Made by a program: the position numbers and the translations under genes. Shown here piece after piece: positions 1 to 5,458 of a DNA stretch of 25,035 nucleotides. The DNA comes from a virus. The notes under the pieces were generated by a model that was given only the letters and a program-made list of their open reading frames with translations, had not been told where the DNA came from and ran no database searches. Positions within the stretch are counted from its first letter, which is position 1; every line of letters begins with the position of its first letter. The stretch spans positions 1 through 25,035 of the IMG/VR virus record IMGVR_UViG_3300034198_006942. One strand, given 5' to 3'.

Positions 1-7
1 ACCCGAC

Positions 8-448
8 ATGGGAGACATTATTGGAATTGCCGAGAAGGCAGAGGACACCCTCAACACCCTTCTCGCTGACGACGGGTTCAGCCTGTCAAGCGCACGACTT
101 TATGGCGTGACACTCGGTGGAGAGGAAGGCGTAATGCTTTCGTTACTCTCGGAACACCCTGATGTTTACGACTTGCTGGAAAGCAAGAAAGCAAAGTTGG
201 CATTGTCATTTGACTTCATCGGAGTTGTGACAACTGGTTGGGCTGCCCCACTCAATGAAAACGGCGAAGTAGAGGGCGCACCCTCTCAACACGCAGAGCG
301 TCGCCGTGTACGACTGATGGTTATCGCTGACAAGGAAGGCGTAGCAAGCGTCTTGCGTTTTGCTGACACACCTGACGAGGTTGTAACAGACCCAGGCTCG
401 GCTACTGGCTCACTCGCTGACGCTATTCAGAAGTTAGTTCAGTCTTAG
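8..448 (+). CDS. Hypothetical phage protein, 146 aa
   Basis: I do not recognise a named family. The protein is soluble with no membrane segment or signal peptide. It has an N-terminal part with regularly spaced acidic and hydrophobic residues, a central beta-rich hydrophobic stretch (around residues 65-80), and an arginine cluster (AERRRVRLMVI, about 97-107) followed by an acidic C-terminus. The ATG at base 8 is the only visible start, but the window begins seven bases upstream in the same open frame, so the true start could lie outside. The gene is followed within 15 bases by a hairpin terminator, so it is the last gene of a transcript entering from the left. Function unknown. Confidence 0.75.
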   Translation: MGDIIGIAEKAEDTLNTLLADDGFSLSSARLYGVTLGGEEGVMLSLLSEHPDVYDLLESKKAKLALSFDFIGVVTTGWAAPLNENGEVEGAPSQHAERRRVRLMVIADKEGVASVLRFADTPDEVVTDPGSATGSLADAIQKLVQS

Positions 449-460
449 TAGAAGTGGCTA

Positions 461-489
461 GCCCTCTCGGGTAAAACCGAGGGGGCTTT
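461..489 (+). terminator. Hairpin terminator after the first gene
   Basis: A 10-bp stem (461-470 with 477-486, one G-T pair) and a six-base loop are followed by a short TTT. The T-run is weak and runs directly into the first copy of the CCGCCACCG repeat. Confidence 0.6.
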
Positions 490-500
490 CCGCCACCGTA
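486..500 (+). repeat. Intergenic repeat B, copy 1 (CTTTCCGCCACCGTA)
   Basis: One of five plus-strand copies of a core CCGCCACCG usually preceded by CCTTT. It lies right behind a terminator and opens a stretch (to 631) that has no credible gene and ends in promoter repeat copy 1. That stretch also holds a TCGCCGGC octamer (576-583), a GGGGCCCC palindrome and an A-tract near 609-615 just upstream of the promoter. Confidence 0.75.
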
Positions 501-631
501 CGAGATAGAGAAACACTTTTGTTTGCGCTCTTGGGGCCCCGCGACCGGCTCTTTGACGCTCTCTCCCTCGGGACTTCGCCGGCATCGGCTTGTGCATTTG
601 TGCTTGTGAAAAAAAGAACTTAGTTTGCAGG

Positions 632-669
632 TTGGCATTGTGCCTAATAAGCCCTACATTGAAGACATG
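632..669 (+). promoter_or_regulatory. Leaderless promoter repeat A, copy 1
   Basis: -35 TTGGCA (632-637), 17-bp spacer ending CCTAATAAGCCC, -10 TACATT (655-660), six bases GAAGAC, then ATG at 667. An A-tract about 20 bases upstream of the -35 could act as an UP element. Confidence 0.85.
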
Positions 670-762
670 AGCGAATACGAAATTCCAGAAATGCCCGACC
701 ACTGCCATTGCAGTAGCAACGGAGAGTGCAGTGTTTGTCTCTCCCTATTGGGGGAGTCATGA
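667..762 (+). CDS. Small Cys-rich protein, 31 aa
   Basis: This short gene is supported by its start codon lying exactly six bases after the -10 of promoter repeat copy 1, and by the ATGA overlap with the next gene. It encodes HCHC near residue 13 and two further cysteines (CSVC) near residue 22, so it may bind one metal ion. It is too short for a family assignment. It could partly serve as a leader that delivers ribosomes to the following gene, whose GGGGGAG ribosome site lies inside this reading frame. Confidence 0.6.
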   Translation: MSEYEIPEMPDHCHCSSNGECSVCLSLLGES

Positions 763-1151
763 GCGAAACGCTTATCACTGGCGAGATAACCAACGAATGC
801 ACTTGTGTGCAGGAAGATGGAGAGCCACAGACCTATTGCTATGGAGACTGTTGGGAGATGTCGGTAGACGACTTCACCAATGTCACCGATGAACTTCGCA
901 AGTCTAACGAAACGGACTACTGGAAGGTAGAGAATATCCGCTTGTGGAACGGCAGTGTTTCAGGACACTTTCACGCTGAAAAAGTTGAGGACATTATCCG
1001 AGGCATGGCAGTGAACGGAACTTGGAATATGCGCTACAAAGTATTTAGTGACCGCATTGAGTACAGCCTTGCCCACCACGATGCCCCAATGGGAAGCACG
1101 AGCGTGTTACGCCCGATGACGGAAGAAGAGTACGAGGAAGTGAGATGGTGA
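759..1151 (+). CDS. Conserved-type actinophage hypothetical, 130 aa
   Basis: The frame is open from an earlier ATG at 726, but I chose 759. It has a GGGGGAG Shine-Dalgarno seven bases upstream and overlaps the previous stop as ATGA. The N-terminus is Cys-rich (ECTC near residue 12, CYGDC around 27-31), followed by an acidic DDF segment. The C-terminal half has conserved-looking SLAHHDAP and GSTSV stretches. It resembles a hypothetical protein common in actinobacteriophages (from memory, not checked). Function unknown. The next gene starts inside its stop codon. Confidence 0.8.
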   Translation: MSETLITGEITNECTCVQEDGEPQTYCYGDCWEMSVDDFTNVTDELRKSNETDYWKVENIRLWNGSVSGHFHAEKVEDIIRGMAVNGTWNMRYKVFSDRIEYSLAHHDAPMGSTSVLRPMTEEEYEEVRW

Positions 1152-1297
1152 AGCCTGAACAGCCCCGTGAAGAAGATGGGCAACTCCACGAGAGCAAGTG
1201 TCCCTGCAACGAGTGTGAAACTTGGGCGTGGGCGTTGCTTGATTGGGAAGACCAAGAGAGAAAAGAAGGAAGAGACCCTCATGACGATAATCGTTGA
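1148..1297 (+). CDS. Small acidic protein with CPCNEC motif, 49 aa
   Basis: GTG start overlapping the previous stop as GTGA, an arrangement used repeatedly in this window. The product has CPCNEC at residues 18-23 and a Trp-rich segment after it, then a charged tail (QERKEGRDPHDDNR). The Cys cluster suggests metal binding, but no family is recognised. It overlaps the start of the next gene by 17 bases, which supports a coupled operon. The same DNA in another frame can be read as an N-terminal extension of the next gene, but the ribosome site and family length argue against that. Confidence 0.6.
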   Translation: MKPEQPREEDGQLHESKCPCNECETWAWALLDWEDQERKEGRDPHDDNR

Positions 1298-1493
1298 ACT
1301 CATACACACAGATGACCCACACACAAAACTGAAGCGTGGAGACCGGGGCTTGCTGCTGCGCAAGCGCAAAGACCCTTGGGGTGAGGTTGTAGACGTAGCG
1401 TGGGACAACGGCTCAACCTTGTCGCTTGTCGCCGGCGAGGACTCATGGACTGAACGAGCCCCGCACCCCGACGACGACTTCATGTACGACTGA
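1281..1493 (+). CDS. DUF4314 family protein, 70 aa
   Basis: The sequence matches the DUF4314 pattern I know from phages and Gram-positive bacteria: VELIHTDDPHTKLKRGDRG, then a short beta hairpin, then VAWDNGSTLSLVAGED. The fold is a small beta barrel and the role is unknown. The frame is open from 1167, but the ATG at 1281 has an AAGGAAGAG ribosome site and gives the usual family length with the domain at the N-terminus. It is the last gene of the operon starting at promoter copy 1. A TCGCCGGC octamer lies inside it at 1429-1436. Confidence 0.8.
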   Translation: MTIIVELIHTDDPHTKLKRGDRGLLLRKRKDPWGEVVDVAWDNGSTLSLVAGEDSWTERAPHPDDDFMYD

Positions 1494-1512
1494 AAATAAT
1501 TTGTGACCGAGG

Positions 1513-1550
1513 TTGTTGTTATCCCTAATAAGCCCTACATTGAGGGTATG
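1513..1550 (+). promoter_or_regulatory. Leaderless promoter repeat A, copy 2
   Basis: -35 TTGTTG (1513-1518), 17-bp spacer, -10 TACATT (1536-1541), six bases, ATG at 1548. It starts 19 bases after the previous stop codon. Confidence 0.85.
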
Positions 1551-1778
1551 AAGGTAAAGCACCCACACATCAACGTCCCATTGGTCGGAGAAGACGGAAA
1601 CGCATTCTCCATTCTTGGAAGAGTCTCGCGCATTATGAAGCGCAACGGTCTCCGAGACGAGTGGGACGAGTTCCACAAGGAAGCCACATCAGGCGACTAC
1701 GACAACTTGCTCCGCACGGTCATGTCGTGGTTTGCGGTGGACGAAGATTACGAAGAGAAAGGTTGTGATTGCCCCTAA
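1548..1778 (+). CDS. Conserved phage hypothetical, 76 aa
   Basis: The start is set by promoter copy 2. An upstream in-frame ATG at 1503 would only add a peptide encoded by the promoter repeat itself. The core (GEDGNAFSILGRVSRIMKR, then EFHKEATSGDYDNLLRTVM) is a pattern I associate with a small helical hypothetical protein widespread in phages and plasmids. It ends in an acidic tail with CDCP. No enzymatic motif is visible. The 3' end overlaps the -35 and spacer of promoter copy 3, so the end of this gene and the next promoter share DNA. Confidence 0.8.
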   Translation: MKVKHPHINVPLVGEDGNAFSILGRVSRIMKRNGLRDEWDEFHKEATSGDYDNLLRTVMSWFAVDEDYEEKGCDCP

Positions 1779-1800
1779 TAAGGCATACACTGAAGTCATG
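1763..1800 (+). promoter_or_regulatory. Leaderless promoter repeat A, copy 3
   Basis: -35 TTGTGA (1763-1768), 17-bp spacer, -10 TACACT (1786-1791), six bases, ATG at 1798. It lies across the stop codon of the previous gene (TAA 1776-1778). Confidence 0.85.
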
Positions 1801-2145
1801 AACAAAGCACTTGTTATCCCAGCAGAAGGTTCACCCTTCACTACTATCGTTGCCCAACCTGAAGGCGACTTCATCAACAAGACAGTCGGCGGTTGGTTTG
1901 ACTGTGTTCGCTCCAAGTCATTTCATGGCTACGTGAACGACACAGGTCTCATTGACGGACTCCCATTCAACCCGATTGCGAGCATTGTGTTCGGTCAGGT
2001 TATTTGCGGTGACGCAATTCTGTTCGGCTCATTCAGCGCAAGCGGTGAGTATGACGGTTACGAGCACAGCATTGACCCGATGGTGGTTACGGCAGTGAAC
2101 CAGCAGTACATGTTGTATCGCACTAACTCGGAAGCGAAGGTGTGA
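1798..2145 (+). CDS. DUF3846-like protein, 115 aa
   Basis: The protein resembles DUF3846: an N-terminal VIPAEG strand, a central VGGWFDCV (the family has a VGG[W/Y]-type core), then YVNDTGLIDGLPFNPIAS, which matches the family's 'N-E-x-G-L-x-x-L-P-x-N' region, followed by VICGDAILFG. The family is common in phages and mobile elements and has no established role. The start is set by promoter copy 3. The open frame from 1732 would translate the promoter repeat and overlap the previous gene. It is the first gene of a three-gene group with the next two Cys-rich proteins. Confidence 0.75.
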   Translation: MNKALVIPAEGSPFTTIVAQPEGDFINKTVGGWFDCVRSKSFHGYVNDTGLIDGLPFNPIASIVFGQVICGDAILFGSFSASGEYDGYEHSIDPMVVTAVNQQYMLYRTNSEAKV

Positions 2146-2147
2146 CC

Positions 2148-2282
2148 ATGTGGTTTCTGTTTGGTATCCTCATCGGGTACTACATCGCCAGCCATGACTG
2201 GAGCGACTTGTGGGAAGAAGAAATTGACTGCACACACGCTTGGAGTAACGACCACTGTTATGTGTGTGGGCTTGACCGTTGA
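2148..2282 (+). CDS. Small membrane-anchored zinc-knuckle-type protein, 44 aa
   Basis: Starts two bases after the previous stop with a modest AAGG ribosome site. The N-terminus (WFLFGILIGYYIA) is a likely single membrane segment. The C-terminus has C-x-H, then C-x-x-C-G-L, consistent with a small zinc site (residues about 28-41). Stop and next start overlap as TTGA. Function unknown. Confidence 0.6.
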   Translation: MWFLFGILIGYYIASHDWSDLWEEEIDCTHAWSNDHCYVCGLDR

Positions 2283-2485
2283 GTCTCTCGCCGGCCCCGC
2301 TTTGCGAGTATTGCCGAGGTGACGAAGAGTCGCCAGCGATGAAGGTAGTCGCTTACGAGTACGTTGAGACTGGGCTCAGGTACTCGGGGCTTGCCTGCAA
2401 GGTGTGTGCTGACTACATTGAGTCCGAGTATTGCGATGGAACAATTATTGCTTGGCAGGTTGTTGTTGAGGATAATAAGCCGTAA
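2279..2485 (+). CDS. Cys-rich hypothetical protein, 68 aa
   Basis: TTG start overlapping the previous TGA. Contains CEYC at residues 9-12 and CKVC around 41-44, a two-knuckle arrangement typical of small zinc-binding proteins, then ESEYCDGTIIAWQV. The last codons (DNKP then TAA) are encoded by promoter repeat copy 4, and the stop codon forms the first bases of its -10 element. A TCGCCGGC octamer lies at codons 3-6. Function unknown. Confidence 0.65.
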   Translation: MSLSPAPLCEYCRGDEESPAMKVVAYEYVETGLRYSGLACKVCADYIESEYCDGTIIAWQVVVEDNKP

Positions 2486-2496
2486 GATGGTGTCAT
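2460..2496 (+). promoter_or_regulatory. Promoter repeat A, copy 4 (no ATG at +1)
   Basis: -35 TTGTTG (2460-2465), 17-bp spacer with GATAATAAGCCG, -10 TAAGAT (2483-2488), six bases GGTGTC, then ATAAGG where other copies have ATG. The transcript would begin near 2495 and carry a 17-base leader with a GAGGAG ribosome site before the ATG at 2512. Confidence 0.75.
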
Positions 2497-2511
2497 AAGG
2501 AAAGAGGAGAT

Positions 2512-2622
2512 ATGGCTGAACTAATACTAATCGCTAGACTTGCCTTGTCTGTTGGACTTGGTTACATAGTATGGTTTTTAACTGGTATCTGGTATGACGC
2601 AGTGTTTAAGGACAGGGACTAA
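2512..2622 (+). CDS. Small membrane protein, 36 aa
   Basis: ATG preceded by AAGAGGAGAT, one of the strongest Shine-Dalgarno sequences in the window. This fits its promoter copy lacking a leaderless ATG. The peptide has a single membrane segment (LILIARLALSVGLGYIVWFL, residues 4-23) and a short charged tail ending KDRD. Such small proteins in phages may act in lysis or superinfection control, but nothing in the sequence assigns a role. Confidence 0.65.
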   Translation: MAELILIARLALSVGLGYIVWFLTGIWYDAVFKDRD

Positions 2623-2623
2623 A

Positions 2624-2640
2624 TCCTTTCCGCCACCGTG
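2624..2640 (+). repeat. Intergenic repeat B, copy 2
   Basis: TCCTTTCCGCCACCGTG, two bases after the stop of the previous gene. After it, 2641-2823 has no credible gene. It carries a tRNA-like folded segment (2661-2746) and then leads to promoter copy 5. Confidence 0.75.
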
Positions 2641-2660
2641 CTCACATGAGAAACACAATC

Positions 2661-2746
2661 GGGTGATGGGACATTAGCCCCGAGTTATGCGCTGATAGAA
2701 GGTTCATAACAAAGGGCACAGGGGTGGTTCAACTCCACCCCCACCC
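2661..2746 (+). ncRNA. Candidate tRNA-like structured RNA segment
   Basis: A hairpin with a 5-6 bp GGTGG/CCACC stem and the seven-base loop TTCAACT (2728-2734) has the exact T-arm loop consensus of tRNA and tmRNA (T-T-C-R-A-N-Y, closed by G-C). GGGTG (2661-2665) can pair with CACCC (2742-2746) as a closing helix. Between them is a long hairpin: GCCC with GGGC, then GTTATG with CATAAC (2684-2689 and 2705-2710) around a 15-base loop. No normal D-arm or anticodon arm can be drawn, and there is no CCA after a discriminator. It is therefore not an ordinary tRNA; it may be a tRNA mimic or a decayed tRNA. Confidence 0.35.
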
Positions 2747-2823
2747 ACTAAGAGCGCGGGGCTTGTCTTCCTTCCCTTTCTGCAAGCCTCGCTCTCTACT
2801 TCTAAATAAATCTGCACGGCAGG

Positions 2824-2861
2824 TTGTTGTTGTGCGTAATAAGCCATACATTGAAGTTATG
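2824..2861 (+). promoter_or_regulatory. Leaderless promoter repeat A, copy 5
   Basis: -35 TTGTTG (2824-2829), 17-bp spacer, -10 TACATT (2847-2852), six bases GAAGTT, ATG at 2859. Intergenic, with an AT-rich stretch (about 2800-2812) upstream. Confidence 0.85.
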
Positions 2862-3131
2862 AGAAACCCAATTATCACCACACCTACTGGCGAAGTCATG
2901 TTGTTCAACGACGGAAACCTTATGAGCCTAGACACGAACAGCGAGATAATCACCGAATGGTGGTACAGCCCTGAATGGCAGGCACTCAAACTTTCCTATG
3001 GCGACAAAGCCTATTACTATCGGGGAGTGCCTTACAGCGTTATCCACGAGATGTTGTGCGTAGACAGCCTCGGTAAGTTCGCCAACTTGGTTATCAAGCC
3101 CAACTACGAAGTACAAGAGGCGGTCAAGTGA
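2859..3131 (+). CDS. KTSC-domain protein, 90 aa
   Basis: The C-terminal two thirds match the KTSC domain: a beta-strand region ALKLSYGDKAYYYRGVPYSVIHEML followed by DSLGKFANLVIKPNY (about residues 45-83). Three of the family's four naming residues can be aligned by eye. The family is small and often linked to RNA or nucleotide metabolism contexts, but its activity is not established. The start is fixed by promoter copy 5. The longer frame from 2724 runs through the promoter repeat and the tRNA-like segment and is rejected. The next short gene starts in its stop codon (GTGA). Confidence 0.75.
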   Translation: MRNPIITTPTGEVMLFNDGNLMSLDTNSEIITEWWYSPEWQALKLSYGDKAYYYRGVPYSVIHEMLCVDSLGKFANLVIKPNYEVQEAVK

Positions 3132-3202
3132 GCGAGCCAACGCCCCTCACAGACCTCATCAAGAGGTGGGTAGACAGGAACAAGCCGACATGGGTTGGGT
3201 AA
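3128..3202 (+). CDS. Possible 24-aa peptide
   Basis: GTG start overlapping the previous TGA, the same GTGA junction seen at five other places in the window. The peptide is mixed-charge (LIKRWVDRNKPTWVG) and too short to classify. It overlaps the start of the next gene by 13 bases, so it may simply bridge translation from the KTSC gene to the next gene. Confidence 0.4.
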   Translation: MSEPTPLTDLIKRWVDRNKPTWVG

Positions 3203-3369
3203 CTAACTATGTGGCTTACCGAATTGGTAGGCGTGTGAGTCAGCCCCGCCCTCAACCTCAACAATGTATTCCACAGTTCCTGCATAACGAAGAACCCGAG
3301 TGCATTCACTTTGCATCATTTTGTCGCAGTTACGGAAGTTGTGACGGACAGGTTTGTGAGTACGAATGA
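3190..3369 (+). CDS. Cys-rich hypothetical protein, 59 aa
   Basis: I chose the ATG at 3190 over the GTG at 3166 because an AGGAAC stretch lies upstream and the ATG is the first strong start. The C-terminal half carries five cysteines and a histidine (around residues 26-57), suggesting metal binding. The middle is basic and Gln/Pro-rich. The stop overlaps the next start as ATGA. Its DNA contains a D-loop-like string (ACCGAATTGGTAGGC) but no tRNA fold. Function unknown. Confidence 0.55.
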   Translation: MGWVTNYVAYRIGRRVSQPRPQPQQCIPQFLHNEEPECIHFASFCRSYGSCDGQVCEYE

Positions 3370-3746
3370 AAGTTATTGAACGACTGTCGTTCGGGTGGGA
3401 GACACAAGTATCCCAATACCCGACACACGGGAGCCCCGGGATTTCATACTTCCGAGGAGACTTGGGTGACAAGTGGGTGGACTGCCTACTCCACAGAGAC
3501 GACAACGGGGAACTGGCAGGGATACTGAACTACTACTCCGTAGACCTTCCACCTGAAAACGCTGGCAACTTCACTCTCATGGTTCGCCCTGACGCACAAA
3601 GAACTGGCGTGGCGACGGGGCTGCTGCGTGAAGCGTTCGCCCGATGGGACATTGACCCTCGTGAACAGACTTACACACAAGAAGGCGTGGAGTTTATGAA
3701 AAAGTTTCTGCGCACGAATGTTGTGTTTGTACCTAATAAGCCTTAG
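3366..3746 (+). CDS. GNAT-like N-acetyltransferase, 126 aa
   Basis: The pattern FTLMVRPDAQRTGVATGLLREAF (about residues 73-95) matches the acetyl-CoA-binding motif A of GCN5-related acetyltransferases (V-x-P-x-x-[Q/R]-x-x-G-x-[G/A]). The protein is shorter than usual and ends soon after a helix, YTQEGVEFMKKF, which matches the domain's last helix. Substrate is unknown; phage GNATs may modify host proteins or antibiotics. The last codons (PNKP) are encoded by promoter copy 6, and the TAG stop is the start of its -10 element. ATGA overlap with the upstream gene. Confidence 0.7.
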   Translation: MKVIERLSFGWETQVSQYPTHGSPGISYFRGDLGDKWVDCLLHRDDNGELAGILNYYSVDLPPENAGNFTLMVRPDAQRTGVATGLLREAFARWDIDPREQTYTQEGVEFMKKFLRTNVVFVPNKP

Positions 3747-3758
3747 ATTGAAGTCATG
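3721..3758 (+). promoter_or_regulatory. Leaderless promoter repeat A, copy 6
   Basis: -35 TTGTGT (3721-3726), 17-bp spacer with CCTAATAAGCC, -10 TAGATT (3744-3749), six bases GAAGTC, ATG at 3756. Fully embedded in the end of the acetyltransferase gene. Confidence 0.85.
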
Positions 3759-4073
3759 AGTAACTACACAGACCACTACACCTACTACAACAACCTCACC
3801 GATGCTGAACTTCTTAGCATTATTGACGAGAACTACTACGGCATCGGCGCAACAGGCGTAGATGCGTTAGAAAACTTGCTAGCCGACATTGGTGAAGGCG
3901 TGTGGGAGCGTCACGGTGTTCCCGTGTCTCGCATGAACCGAATCACGGTGATGCTTGTAAAGTCGTTCAACGACCGTCAGGTATGGAATGTGGTGGCAGG
4001 ACTCGTGACTGACGCACAGCGCAAGCAGATGACAAGCCGACCACGCCGAAGTATCCTAATGAGGAAGCGATGA
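3756..4073 (+). CDS. Hypothetical protein, 105 aa
   Basis: Start fixed by promoter copy 6. The N-terminus is rich in Tyr and Asn (TDHYTYYNNLTDAELLSIID), followed by a predicted helical body and a strongly basic C-terminus (SRPRRSILMRKR), which could contact nucleic acid. No recognised domain. ATGA overlap with the following 28-aa frame. Confidence 0.7.
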   Translation: MSNYTDHYTYYNNLTDAELLSIIDENYYGIGATGVDALENLLADIGEGVWERHGVPVSRMNRITVMLVKSFNDRQVWNVVAGLVTDAQRKQMTSRPRRSILMRKR

Positions 4074-4156
4074 AAGAGGTTTGTCCTCACGCTCACCCGT
4101 GGCGGTACGCTCTTGCGTGTCGTATGGAACTAATCCGAAAGAGGTTCAATAAGTGA
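4070..4156 (+). CDS. Small basic peptide, 28 aa
   Basis: Overlaps the previous gene as ATGA and the next as GTGA, so it fits exactly between two coupled genes. It contains CPHAHPW and a second Cys at residue 17, then a basic helix (MELIRKRFNK). Too short to classify. The double overlap is the main evidence for translation. Confidence 0.5.
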   Translation: MKEVCPHAHPWRYALACRMELIRKRFNK

Positions 4157-4548
4157 ACTGCACGAACTGTGGGCTAGAAGCCCCGACATCACAACAGCCC
4201 GACAAGTACCTTGATGCTGGTTGGTCATTCAACTGGCTTGCGCTCGGACATTACGGTGGTTTTACAGACTGCCTTCCAGAGCGAGACAAGAACCCAAACG
4301 ACCCCGAGTACATCGCCCACCTATGTCATGACTGTTGCGTGACTTTGTTGCTTGCGATGCCGGGACTCGCCGGCGTTGTCTTCCCTGAAGGTGGTGGTGG
4401 ACACCCCAACCAAAACGAACATGACACCGAAGATGGAACATTGACTTCACCTTGTTGTCAATGGGCTTGGACATGGAAGAAAAGCCCCGCTGGTTATGAC
4501 ACATACTTCGGCACGGCTGAAGGTGGCTGGAAGAAAATGGATGACTGA
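4153..4548 (+). CDS. Cys-rich hypothetical protein, 131 aa
   Basis: GTG start overlapping the previous TGA. N-terminal CTNCG (residues 3-7), central CHDCC (about 58-62) and C-terminal PCCQWAW give three cysteine clusters, consistent with one or more zinc sites. The middle has a Gly-rich segment (VFPEGGGGHPNQNEHD), and Trp is frequent at the end. No family recognised. Last gene of the operon from promoter copy 6; its stop is immediately followed by promoter copy 7. A TCGCCGGC octamer lies at 4367-4374. Confidence 0.7.
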   Translation: MNCTNCGLEAPTSQQPDKYLDAGWSFNWLALGHYGGFTDCLPERDKNPNDPEYIAHLCHDCCVTLLLAMPGLAGVVFPEGGGGHPNQNEHDTEDGTLTSPCCQWAWTWKKSPAGYDTYFGTAEGGWKKMDD

Positions 4549-4550
4549 GG

Positions 4551-4588
4551 TTGTGGTTACCGCTAATAAGCCATACATTGAAGTTATG
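4551..4588 (+). promoter_or_regulatory. Leaderless promoter repeat A, copy 7
   Basis: -35 TTGTGG (4551-4556), 17-bp spacer, -10 TACATT (4574-4579), six bases GAAGTT, ATG at 4586. It begins two bases after the stop codon of the previous gene. Confidence 0.85.
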
Positions 4589-4819
4589 AAGACAGCAGTT
4601 AGTTCAGTAAATCGCCCAATACGTTTTGTTGGAAGCAAAGAAGAAGCGGAAGCGAACTTCAAGTCGCACGACTTCCGTGTCTTTGACGGTGAAGCATTGT
4701 GCCTCGGCTGCGACTGCAAGCCTCATCACGCTCACGCATCGTACCCTTGTGGAGTTGAAGCCCCTCGTGAAACAGAAACTGTGTGGAACGATGGAACAGT
4801 TACAACGGTTCCTGAATGA
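4586..4819 (+). CDS. Hypothetical protein with CLGCDC cluster, 77 aa
   Basis: Start fixed by promoter copy 7. The frame from 4496 only adds the end of the previous gene region and the promoter repeat. Contains CLGCDCKPHHAH (around residues 39-50) and another Cys at 55, a likely metal site, after a segment FVGSKEEAEANFKSHDFRVF that could form a helix-strand unit. Acidic C-terminus. ATGA overlap with the next gene. Confidence 0.7.
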   Translation: MKTAVSSVNRPIRFVGSKEEAEANFKSHDFRVFDGEALCLGCDCKPHHAHASYPCGVEAPRETETVWNDGTVTTVPE

Positions 4820-5016
4820 ACAAGATGCCACCGCTTTACAAGTGTGAAGTATGCGGTGTTGGTCTTGACCCAAAGGGCGGGACTGTGCTCAAACTCGTGA
4901 CGGGTTGGGTGAAGGGAACTGGACGCAACATCATTTACTTGGAAGAGAACCATTACAGGTTTATCCATGAAGTGTGTCGTTCCAAAGAGTCTTCCGCCAC
5001 CGATACACTTTTCTAA
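4816..5016 (+). CDS. Zinc-finger-like protein, 66 aa
   Basis: ATGA overlap with the previous gene. CEVCG at residues 10-14 and H-x-x-C (HEVC) at about 51-54 form a plausible zinc site around a beta-rich core (GGTVLKLVTGWVKGTG). Small CxxC proteins with a KLVxGW stretch are familiar from actinophages, without a named family. The end of the gene contains a degenerate copy of repeat B. Confidence 0.7.
   Translation: MNKMPPLYKCEVCGVGLDPKGGTVLKLVTGWVKGTGRNIIYLEENHYRFIHEVCRSKESSATDTLF
4991..5004 (+). repeat. Intergenic repeat B, copy 3 (degenerate, inside gene end)
   Basis: CTTCCGCCACCGAT, one base shorter in the CTTT run than the other copies, followed by ACACTTTT as in copy 4. It lies in the last codons of the zinc-finger-like gene. 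The 70-base gap to promoter copy 8 has T- and A-tracts (5066-5079) but no gene. Confidence 0.6.
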
Positions 5017-5086
5017 CACTTTAGTAAAACAAACGGGGCTGACAAAGCGCTGCGAGAAAGTTGCTAAAAACATTTTTTGTGTGAGG

Positions 5087-5124
5087 TTGTTGCTGTCCCT
5101 AATAAGCCCTACGATAAAGTTATG
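5087..5124 (+). promoter_or_regulatory. Leaderless promoter repeat A, copy 8
   Basis: -35 TTGTTG (5087-5092), 17-bp spacer with CCCTAATAAGCCC, -10 TACGAT (5110-5115), six bases AAAGTT, ATG at 5122. T-rich UP-like stretch just upstream. Confidence 0.8.
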
Positions 5125-5454
5125 AATATCCGCTCATTCCCTTCCCGCCATACACGCCTGCGCTTTGCGCTCGCTTCTGTCCTCGTTCGGTTCGCCGTTC
5201 GTGTATGCCCTCTAAACTTTGCTGACCGCTTTGCTGAAGAAACAGAAGAGGCTTGTCAAGAACTCGTAGAGAGTGACCCGTTCTACATGGAACTCGGCAA
5301 GGCTTGGGACATAGTCGGTTGGACTTACGAAGGTGAGGCTTACTGCCCTGACCACCGTCCTGAAGTGTGTTGCTCTCCTGACGCCCCGCAACCCGTCTTT
5401 GCTTCTGACGAACAGGACTTTGCTTGCAGAACTTGTGAGAAGGCGTTAGACTAA
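5122..5454 (+). CDS. Hypothetical protein with C-terminal zinc-binding-type motif, 110 aa
   Basis: Start fixed by promoter copy 8. The N-terminus is basic (SRHTRLRFALASVLVRFAVR) and amphipathic. The C-terminus has WTYEGEAYCPDH, then a second cluster ACRTC (around 102-106), separated by PVFASDEQDF. This arrangement recalls a small zinc-ribbon hypothetical seen in actinophages. The basic N-terminal helix is unlike its neighbours. Function unknown. Confidence 0.7.
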   Translation: MNIRSFPSRHTRLRFALASVLVRFAVRVCPLNFADRFAEETEEACQELVESDPFYMELGKAWDIVGWTYEGEAYCPDHRPEVCCSPDAPQPVFASDEQDFACRTCEKALD

Positions 5455-5458
5455 CCGC

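Noticed and set aside
1034-1483. 149-aa minus-strand frame
   Set aside because: Antisense to three coupled plus-strand genes including the DUF4314 gene; no promoter or ribosome site.
1503-1550. Promoter repeat read as a conserved peptide (VVVxPNKPYIEVM) at the N-terminus of several proteins
   Set aside because: Copies 4, 6, 9, 11, 15 and 16 have stop codons in that frame, the distal genes are unrelated, and all copies keep promoter spacing. The frame is open in other copies only because the repeat happens to lack a stop there.
2724-2858. N-terminal extension of the KTSC protein
   Set aside because: It would translate the tRNA-like segment and the promoter repeat; the leaderless ATG at 2859 fits better.
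3205-3290. tRNA suggested by ACCGAATTGGTAGGC
   Set aside because: No T-arm or acceptor stem can be formed, and the stretch is part of a Cys-rich reading frame.
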